NCBI GenBank assembly: GCA_030691505.1
Contig: JAUYEG010000083.1
Coordinates: 1 to 64,000, forward strand
Direction of reading: 5' to 3'
Length of the DNA stretch: 64,000 bases
DNA from: Bacillota bacterium
GTDB taxonomy: Bacteria; Bacillota; Sulfobacillia; JAUYEG01
Shown: one piece after another, positions 58,504 to 64,000 of the stretch
Position numbering within the stretch: position 1 is the first letter of the stretch
Layout of the letters: each line of letters begins with the position of its first letter
Notes under the pieces: generated by a model
What the model was told of the DNA's origin: nothing
What the model saw: the letters and a program-made list of their open reading frames with translations, nothing else
Database searches by the model: none
Position numbers and translations under genes: made by a program

Positions 58504-59081
58504 TGCCTCTCCGCCTCCCCGGACCCTTCCGGCCCACTGCTCGTGGGCTGGAGCCGCAGCCGGACGACAGAGGCCGCGGCCGCCGCCAGCACAACCGCCA
58601 GCGGGTGCACTCGGAAGAGCAGCAGCGCCACCGAGGCGGCGGCAAACGCGGCCCAGGCGTAGCGGTCCGTGAGCGCGGCCCGGCCAAGACGCACCGCGGC
58701 AAAGGCGATCAGCACGACCACCGCCGGGCGGACCCCCGCAAAGGCTTGCGCGGCCCACGTTTGCCCGCGCCATGCGGCGTAGTTTGCAGCAATGAACGTG
58801 ATGACCACGAATGCGGGCACCGCGACGCCCAGCAGGCTCAGCGCCGCCCCGGCCCACCCGGCGAGCCGGTAGCCCAACAGCACGGCGATGTTGCCGGCAA
58901 TCGGGCCGGGGGCGCATTGGGCCAGCGCGAGCGTTTCGACAAACGCCTCGTCGTCAAGGAAGTGGCGCTCAGCAACCAGTTCTTGCCGCATAAGAGGAAT
59001 CATTGCCATGCCGCCGCCGAAGGTAAACGCTCCGATGCGTAGAAAAAGCCGCAGCAAATCGAGCGGTCTTGGCCGGTCCAA
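58500..59081 (-). CDS. Chromate transporter, short-chain subunit (first of pair)
   Basis: A 193-residue CHR-domain protein, partner of the following one. Motifs: RIGAFTFGGGMAMIPLMRQE, LALAQCAPGPIAGNIAVLLG and multiple hydrophobic helices. The TTG at 59081 is favoured because GAGGTGA on the minus strand is seven bases upstream; ATG 59102 would also be in frame but lacks a ribosome binding site at the right distance. The gene is divergent from hdrC. Confidence 0.88.
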   Translation of the reverse strand: MDRPRPLDLLRLFLRIGAFTFGGGMAMIPLMRQELVAERHFLDDEAFVETLALAQCAPGPIAGNIAVLLGYRLAGWAGAALSLLGVAVPAFVVITFIAANYAAWRGQTWAAQAFAGVRPAVVVLIAFAAVRLGRAALTDRYAWAAFAAASVALLLFRVHPLAVVLAAAAASVVRLRLQPTSSGPEGSGEAERQ

Positions 59082-59477
59082 GTTGCATTCACCTCGCGTC
59101 ATGCGGATATCGTGCCTCAATGCAACTTGCTCCCGTTTCTCTGGCGCAAAGCGCGAAGCCTCCCGGCAGGCGTTTTATTGTCTTCCAATTTCCAATGAAT
59201 CGTGTCCGGGGAGGAATAGGATTTTCAGCAACGAAGTGCAGTCTGTTGAGCAGGGCTTTGCGTTGAGGGAGTTGTCAAGCTACTCAGAAAAGGGTTAGGA
59301 TGGCCTGAGCCCACGGGGCGGGCGGCCGCACAACAACGGACGCAGCCAACGCGACACCAAGCCCTGCCTTCTGCCCCTCTGCCCCGGGCGGCACGCCGTT
59401 TTGCCGCTGGTAACGGCCACAACCCCAGATAAGGTGGACCTTTGTTTTGCCTATCTACCCGCGAAGAGGGGATGCCG
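59082..59477. other. Divergent intergenic region between chromate and hdr genes
   Basis: This 396-base stretch contains no gene I can support. A possible hdr promoter on the + strand is TTGTCA (59272-59277), an 18-base spacer and TAGGAT (59296-59301), leaving a leader of about 170 bases. No clear minus-strand promoter was seen. Confidence 0.45.
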
Positions 59478-60056
59478 ATGAAAGCCTTGGTTCTTCCGGC
59501 CTCCGGCGCGCCCGGGTTTGCCGCCGAGGTCAGCCGCCTGGCCGGCACCGACGTTCAGGCCTGCTACGCCTGTGGGAAGTGTTCGGCCGGATGTCCGGTG
59601 TCCGCATCCATGGATTACCAGCCGCACCAGATCATCAGGCTGGTGCAGCTGGACCAGAAAGACGAGGTGCTCTCCGCCTCGGCTTTCTGGCTTTGCGCCT
59701 CATGCGTTACCTGCTCGGTCCGCTGCCCGCGTGAGGTCAAGCTCGCACAGGTCATGGACGCCCTTCGGGAGATATCCCGGAGGAGCGGGGTCGCGGCCGG
59801 ACAGCCGCGGATCGCCGCGTTCTACGGCTCGTTTCTAGACCTGGTCCGCTCGGGCGGACGCCTTCATGAGCTCGGAATGACGGCGATGTACAAGCTGCGC
59901 AGCCGCGACCTCTTCGGAGACATCGACCTGGGCGTCAAGCTGATGCTGCGCGGCAAGCTCAAGCTCATCCCGGGACGGATCAAGGGCCGCCATCACGTTG
60001 CCGGCATCTTCCGCCGGGTGCGGGAGCATGAGGCGGGGGAGGGGGGTAAGAGGTGA
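59478..60056 (+). CDS. hdrC: Heterodisulfide reductase-like subunit C
   Basis: A 192-residue iron-sulfur protein with two 4Fe-4S motifs: CYACGKCSAGCPVSASMDY and CASCVTCSVRCPREV. HdrC passes electrons between HdrA and HdrB. The C-terminal third is basic and without cysteines. ATG 59478 lies seven bases behind GAAGAGGGG; ATG 59472 is too close to it. The stop overlaps the hdrB start by four bases. The hdrC-hdrB-hdrA-mvhD order also occurs in acetogens and sulfate reducers. Confidence 0.93.
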   Translation: MKALVLPASGAPGFAAEVSRLAGTDVQACYACGKCSAGCPVSASMDYQPHQIIRLVQLDQKDEVLSASAFWLCASCVTCSVRCPREVKLAQVMDALREISRRSGVAAGQPRIAAFYGSFLDLVRSGGRLHELGMTAMYKLRSRDLFGDIDLGVKLMLRGKLKLIPGRIKGRHHVAGIFRRVREHEAGEGGKR

Positions 60057-60973
60057 GAGTCTACAGCTATTACCCCGGCTGCTCGCTCGAAGGCACGGCC
60101 AAGGAGTATGACTACTCCCTGCGCGCCCTCGCCCCGCTGCTCGGGATGCAACTGGTGGAAATCCACGATTGGAGCTGCTGCGGGTCGTCGGCCGCGCATG
60201 CCACGAGCCATCGCCTGGCGCTGGCGCTTGCGGCGCGCAACCTCAACCTGGCGGCCGACATGCCCGGCGGGGCCAGGGATATCCTCGTCCCCTGCGCCAT
60301 GTGCTACAACCGGCTAAAGGTCACGTCCGCCGAGCTTGCCGCCGACAGCGGCCTGCGGTCCGCCGTGGAATCCGATCTGGGCGACAAGTGGCGCGGAGCG
60401 GCCATCACCGCCAAAGCGCTTCCGGAGGTGCTGCTGGGCGATATCGGAGTTGACGCTGTCGCCCAGGCTGTGGTTCAGCCCCTGGAGGGGCTGCGCGTGG
60501 CCTCCTACTACGGATGCCTCCTGGTCAGGCCGCCCGAATACACGGGCTTTGACGATCCCGAGAGCCCCAAGTCGATGGATGAGCTGGTGAGGGCCACCGG
60601 CGCGACGCCGGTCGACTGGCCGCACAAGGTCGAGTGCTGCGGCGGGGGCCTGAGCATCACAAACCGCGAACTCGTGGCCGGGCTCGTGGCCGACATTCTC
60701 GGGGCCGCCCGGGATGCGGGCGCCGACGTGATCGTCACAGCCTGTCCGATGTGCCAAGCAAACCTTGACACGCGTCAGGGGCTCGCCGGCAAGACGCGGG
60801 GCACCGATTTCGGCCTGCCGGTGCTGTACATCACGCAGCTGTTGGGGCTGGCCTGCGGGCTTTCCGCGGCAAGCCTTTCGTTCCAGTCGCATCTGGTCTC
60901 CGTGGCCCCCTTGCTGGAAAAGGTGCGGCAGCTTGGCCGCGCCCGGCAGGCCGCGGGCGGGGAGGGCTGTTAG
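60053..60973 (+). CDS. hdrB: Heterodisulfide reductase-like subunit B
   Basis: A 306-residue protein with two CCG domains that in methanogen HdrB bind the noncubane 4Fe-4S clusters. Copy one is YPGCSLEGTAKEYD...WSCCGSSAAH...CAMCYNRLK; copy two is YYGCLLV...VECCGGGLS...CPMCQANLD. All expected cysteines are present, so the catalytic site looks intact. True substrate in bacteria is usually unknown and need not be CoM-S-S-CoB. GTG 60053 overlaps hdrC. hdrA starts immediately after the stop. Confidence 0.94.
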   Translation: MRVYSYYPGCSLEGTAKEYDYSLRALAPLLGMQLVEIHDWSCCGSSAAHATSHRLALALAARNLNLAADMPGGARDILVPCAMCYNRLKVTSAELAADSGLRSAVESDLGDKWRGAAITAKALPEVLLGDIGVDAVAQAVVQPLEGLRVASYYGCLLVRPPEYTGFDDPESPKSMDELVRATGATPVDWPHKVECCGGGLSITNRELVAGLVADILGAARDAGADVIVTACPMCQANLDTRQGLAGKTRGTDFGLPVLYITQLLGLACGLSAASLSFQSHLVSVAPLLEKVRQLGRARQAAGGEGC

Positions 60974-62953
60974 TTGCCACGTATCGGCGTTTTCGTCTGT
61001 TGGTGCGGTTCCAATATCGCTGCCACCGTGGACATCGGCCAGGTAACCGAAGCGGCCGCCGAGATGCCGCATGTGGTCTGTGTGGAGGACAACAAGTATA
61101 CCTGTTCCGAACCGGGGCAGGCCAGCATCAGGCAGGCTATCGCCCAACACGGCCTGGACCGCGTGGTGGTAGCCGCATGTTCGCCGCGGATGCACGAGAA
61201 CACTTTCCGCAAAACGATCTCCGCCGCCGGGCTCAACCCGTACCTGCTTGAGATCGCCAACATACGCGAGCAGTGTTCCTGGGTGCACGCCGACCGCGTC
61301 GCCGCAACCGCTAAGGCAATAGATCTGGTCCGCATGGCTGTGGCCAAGGTGGCCCAGCACAGCGCGTTGACCAGCTCCACCAGTCCCGTGACGCGCCGGG
61401 CGATGGTCATCGGTGGCGGCATTGCGGGGATCCAGGCCGCGCTCGATATCGCGGACGCCGGGCACGAGGTCGTTGTGGTCGAGCGGTCGCCGACTCTCGG
61501 CGGCCACATGGCCCAGCTTGACAAGACGTTTCCGACTCTTGACTGCTCGGCCTGTATCCTGACGCCCAAGATGGTCGAGGTCGTGCAGCACCCCAAGATA
61601 ACTCTCTACGCCTACAGCGAAGTCGAGAAGGTCGACGGTTACGTCGGCAGTTTCAAGGTCACCGTGCGGCGCAAGGCCCGCTCGGTCGACGAGAGCAAGT
61701 GCACGGGCTGCGGCGCCTGCTGGGAAAAGTGCCCGGTCAAGGTTAAAAGCGAGTTTGATCTTGGACTCGGCACCCGCAAGGCTATCTACGTTCCCTTCCC
61801 ACAGGCCGTGCCGGCCAAGGCGACCATCGACCGCGAGCACTGCATCTACTACCTGCGCGGCCGCTGCCGGATCTGCGAGCGCTTCTGCGAGGCCAAGGCG
61901 ATTGTCTTTGACCAGCAGGACGAGATCATTAACGTCGAGGTGGGCGCGATCGTCGTCGCCACCGGGTTTCAGCAGTTCGACCAGGCGGCTTACGGCGAGT
62001 ATGGGTACGGGGAATATCCGGATGTCATCACCGGCCTCGAGTTTGAGCGGCTGGTCAATGCCTCCGGACCGACCGAGGGCAAAATCAAGCGGCCGTCTGA
62101 CGGCAAGGTCCCTGAGACAGTGGTTTTCATCAAATGCGTCGGGTCGCGCGACGAGCACAAGGGCGTGCCCTATTGCTCGCGCACCTGCTGTATGTACACC
62201 GCCAAGCACGCCATCCTGACCAGGGAGAAGATCCACGGTTCGAAGGTGTTTATCTTCTACATGGACGTCCGCACGCCCGGCAAGGGGTACGAGGAGTTTT
62301 ACCGCCGGGCAAGCGAGGAAGACGGCGCCCGCTACTTGCGCGGGCGTGTCTCGCGGGTATACCCCAAGGGCGGCAAGATGGTCGTTTTAGGCGAGGATAC
62401 GCTCCTCGGCCGTAAGGTCATCGTTGAGGCTGACCTCGTCGTTTTGGCCTCGGGCATGATCGCCCAGCCGGACGCCCAGGAGATGGCCCGTAAGCTAGGC
62501 GTTTCTTATGATCAACACGGCTTCCTGACTGAGGCCCACCCGAAACTGCGCCCGGTCGAAACCAACACCGCCGGGATCTTCCTCGCGGGCGCCTGTCAGG
62601 GGCCCAAGGATATTCCTGACACGGTTGCGCAGGCCTGTGCGGCTGCGTCCAAGGCCGCGGCGCTGCTTAATCGCGAAGCCCTGGAAGCCGAGGCGATGAT
62701 CGCCTGCGTTGACGAAGCCAGGTGTTCCGGCTGTCTGTGGTGCGAACCGGTTTGTCCGTACAAGGCCATTTCGGCCAAGACGATAAGCGAACGGGTCGGC
62801 CGCCGCACGCTCACCCGGAGCGTGGCCGAGGTCAACCCGAGCCTGTGTCACGGGTGCGGGGCCTGCACGGTGGCGTGCCGGGACAGCGCGCTCAACCTTC
62901 TGGGCTTCACCAACCAGCAAATCCTGGCGGAGGTGGAGGCCGTATGTCCGTAG
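60974..62953 (+). CDS. hdrA: Heterodisulfide reductase-like subunit A (flavoprotein)
   Basis: A 659-residue flavoprotein, the presumed electron-bifurcating subunit. After an N-terminal cysteine region (VFVCWCGSNIAATVDI) comes an FAD-binding loop at ~145-172 (VIGGGIAGIQAALDIADAG). Ferredoxin-type motifs are C243-C253 (CTGCGACWEKCP), the C290 region (CIYYLRGRCRICERFC), C584 onward (CSGCLWCEPVCP) and C625 onward (CHGCGACTVACR). No in-frame TGA/selenocysteine is present. Start is TTG 60974, directly after hdrB. The last ten bases overlap mvhD. Confidence 0.94.
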   Translation: MPRIGVFVCWCGSNIAATVDIGQVTEAAAEMPHVVCVEDNKYTCSEPGQASIRQAIAQHGLDRVVVAACSPRMHENTFRKTISAAGLNPYLLEIANIREQCSWVHADRVAATAKAIDLVRMAVAKVAQHSALTSSTSPVTRRAMVIGGGIAGIQAALDIADAGHEVVVVERSPTLGGHMAQLDKTFPTLDCSACILTPKMVEVVQHPKITLYAYSEVEKVDGYVGSFKVTVRRKARSVDESKCTGCGACWEKCPVKVKSEFDLGLGTRKAIYVPFPQAVPAKATIDREHCIYYLRGRCRICERFCEAKAIVFDQQDEIINVEVGAIVVATGFQQFDQAAYGEYGYGEYPDVITGLEFERLVNASGPTEGKIKRPSDGKVPETVVFIKCVGSRDEHKGVPYCSRTCCMYTAKHAILTREKIHGSKVFIFYMDVRTPGKGYEEFYRRASEEDGARYLRGRVSRVYPKGGKMVVLGEDTLLGRKVIVEADLVVLASGMIAQPDAQEMARKLGVSYDQHGFLTEAHPKLRPVETNTAGIFLAGACQGPKDIPDTVAQACAAASKAAALLNREALEAEAMIACVDEARCSGCLWCEPVCPYKAISAKTISERVGRRTLTRSVAEVNPSLCHGCGACTVACRDSALNLLGFTNQQILAEVEAVCP

Positions 62954-63408
62954 CCAAGACCAAGCCCGAGGCGGACGGAGCAAACGCGGCCGCGGAGTGG
63001 CAGCCAAAGATAGTGGCGTTTTGCTGCAATTGGTGCAGCTATGCCGGCGCCGACCTGGCGGGCACCAGCCGGTTGCAGTATCCCCCGACGGTGCGCATCG
63101 TGCGCGTTCCCTGTTCGGGCCGCGTCAACCCGCGTTTTCTGATCCGGGCCCTCCAGCGCGGGGCCGATGGGGTGCTGGTCGCCGGCTGTCATCCCGGCGA
63201 CTGTCACTACAGCACCGGCAACTACTTTGCCCGGCGGCGTTTTCTGCTTGCCCGGCGGTTCATCGAGTACCTTGGCCTGGAACCCGACCGCCTGTGGGTC
63301 AAGTGGATCTCCGGGTCCGAGGGCAACAAATTCGCGGACGTGGTCCGGGAGATGTCAGCGGCTGTGGCAAAACTGGGCCCCAACCGGAAAGTGAGGGAGG
63401 CCCGATGA
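62944..63408 (+). CDS. mvhD: MvhD-like (hydrogenase delta) iron-sulfur subunit
   Basis: A 154-residue MvhD/FlpD protein. The cysteine motifs FCCNWCSYAGADLAG, RVPCSGRVNPRF and VAGCHPGDCHYSTGN are typical and bind a 2Fe-2S cluster in characterised homologues. MvhD links HdrA to its electron donor, which may be a hydrogenase, formate dehydrogenase, MetFV or NADH dehydrogenase. ATG 62944 lies inside the end of hdrA. The gene also overlaps the next gene by four bases. Confidence 0.93.
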   Translation: MSVAKTKPEADGANAAAEWQPKIVAFCCNWCSYAGADLAGTSRLQYPPTVRIVRVPCSGRVNPRFLIRALQRGADGVLVAGCHPGDCHYSTGNYFARRRFLLARRFIEYLGLEPDRLWVKWISGSEGNKFADVVREMSAAVAKLGPNRKVREAR

Positions 63409-64000
63409 GCGCTGTAGCCATCGCCGACCTGAGCCGCGATCTCGCGCGGCTGGAGGAGTCCGTGCGGGCCCGGGCCTCGGAGCTGCTGGAGAGCCAGCAG
63501 GTGCGCATGGTCATCGGACACAAACGCGCCTGGAACGGGCCGCTGGCAGTGGCGCACTTCGCCGTCAGCCCCAAAGAGGCCCGCAAGTTCGCAGCCGGGC
63601 CGCATTGCACCGGTGGACTGGCCAAGTACCTGCTCGAAGAGCGGGAAAAGGACGGCGTCGTGGCGGTCATCGCCCGCGGCTGCGATGCTCTCGGCGTACG
63701 CCGGCTGCTCATAGACCGGCGCGTCGATGCCGAAAAGGTGCTCGTCCTCGGTGTGCCGTGCGCCGGTTGCCTCGACCCGGCCAAGCTGGCCGAGGCTCTG
63801 GGCGTGACGCCTGCCGAGCTGGTGGAAGTTACGCTCGCCGCCGGCGCGCTGCGCGTCAGGTTGGCGGGCCAGGAGCAGGCTGCCGCCGGGCCGCCCCTGG
63901 ACAAGGTCCTGCCGCCGACCTGTATGGCCTGCGAGGTTCGCATGCCGGTGGAGGTTGCGGAGATGCTCGGCGGCGACCTCGCCGCCCTGACCGCTCTGGC
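63405..64000 (+). CDS. FrhB/FdhB-like iron-sulfur subunit, truncated by window end
   Basis: The visible 198 residues (ATG 63405) resemble the N-terminal domain of F420 hydrogenase/dehydrogenase beta-type subunits and related 4Fe-4S proteins: HFAVSPKEARKFAAGPHCTG, VAVIARGCDALGVRRLLI and LVLGVPCAGCLDPAKL. A further CMAC motif is near the edge. The C-terminal part is outside the window. It continues the hdr-mvhD operon with a four-base overlap and is a candidate for the input module that feeds electrons to HdrA. It does not look like MetV. Family call is moderate. Confidence 0.6.
   Translation, partial: MSAVAIADLSRDLARLEESVRARASELLESQQVRMVIGHKRAWNGPLAVAHFAVSPKEARKFAAGPHCTGGLAKYLLEEREKDGVVAVIARGCDALGVRRLLIDRRVDAEKVLVLGVPCAGCLDPAKLAEALGVTPAELVEVTLAAGALRVRLAGQEQAAAGPPLDKVLPPTCMACEVRMPVEVAEMLGGDLAALTAL

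Noticed and set aside
58504-58917. N-terminal extension of the second chromate transporter gene
   Set aside because: The extension lies over the partner gene in another frame and is Arg/Gly-rich nonsense; ATG 58503 has a strong ribosome binding site.
60974-62953. Selenocysteine or frameshift in hdrA
   Set aside because: No in-frame TGA; all expected cysteines are present in one frame.

Overview
This looks like the chromosome of a GC-rich (by eye about two thirds G+C), anaerobic Gram-positive bacterium, probably a deep Bacillota/Firmicutes lineage of the Desulfotomaculia/Moorella type. The evidence is the Firmicute gene neighbourhoods (ftsEX-ctpB-minJ-uvrBA, rapZ-yvcK-whiA, yvl/lia-like envelope genes), frequent TTG and GTG starts behind strong Shine-Dalgarno sites, an L10 leader ending in an intrinsic terminator, and an HdrCBA-MvhD electron-transfer operon typical of acetogens and sulfate reducers. 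The lineage is an inference; no 16S rRNA gene is present. Nearly all genes are on the + strand.

Layout. 1-11826: end of tuf, rpmG, tRNA-Trp, secE-nusG-rplKA, L10 leader, rplJL, and rpoBC with its own promoter. 11843-19518: secA, prfB (with the +1 frameshift), an LmeA-like protein, an anchored hypothetical protein, a TagA/WecG glycosyltransferase and a split transketolase. 19748-25260: ftsEX, an M23 septal hydrolase or activator, a CtpB-type protease and a MinJ-like PDZ membrane protein. 25371-32965: DNA repair block uvrB-uvrA-uvrC-ogt. 33045-41106: envelope-stress island (DUF2089 regulator, two DUF4097 proteins, YvlD-like, PspC, LiaF-like), with a glycerate kinase and an orphan solute-binding protein inside it.

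41197-53725: a tightly packed block that starts with a lone pyruvate-kinase C-domain protein, then a peptidoglycan amino-sugar recycling cassette: a NamZ-MurQ fusion, NagZ, a C_GCAxxG_C_C protein, a D-2-hydroxyacid dehydrogenase, AnmK, NagA and a PHP protein. It runs on into rapZ-yvcK-whiA. Together these should convert MurNAc saccharides to GlcN-6-P and D-lactate in the cytosol. The dehydrogenase may reclaim the D-lactate, and RapZ and YvcK are known sensors of amino-sugar metabolites in model bacteria. This is the most novel system in the window.

53864-56990: a PhnD-like binding protein translationally coupled to a histidine kinase and a NarL-type regulator. 57137-59081 (minus strand): DoxX protein and a split chromate-transporter pair. 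59478-64000: hdrC-hdrB-hdrA-mvhD and a truncated FrhB/FdhB-like subunit, probably a flavin-based electron-transfer complex. No CRISPR array, insertion sequence, prophage or rRNA gene was seen.
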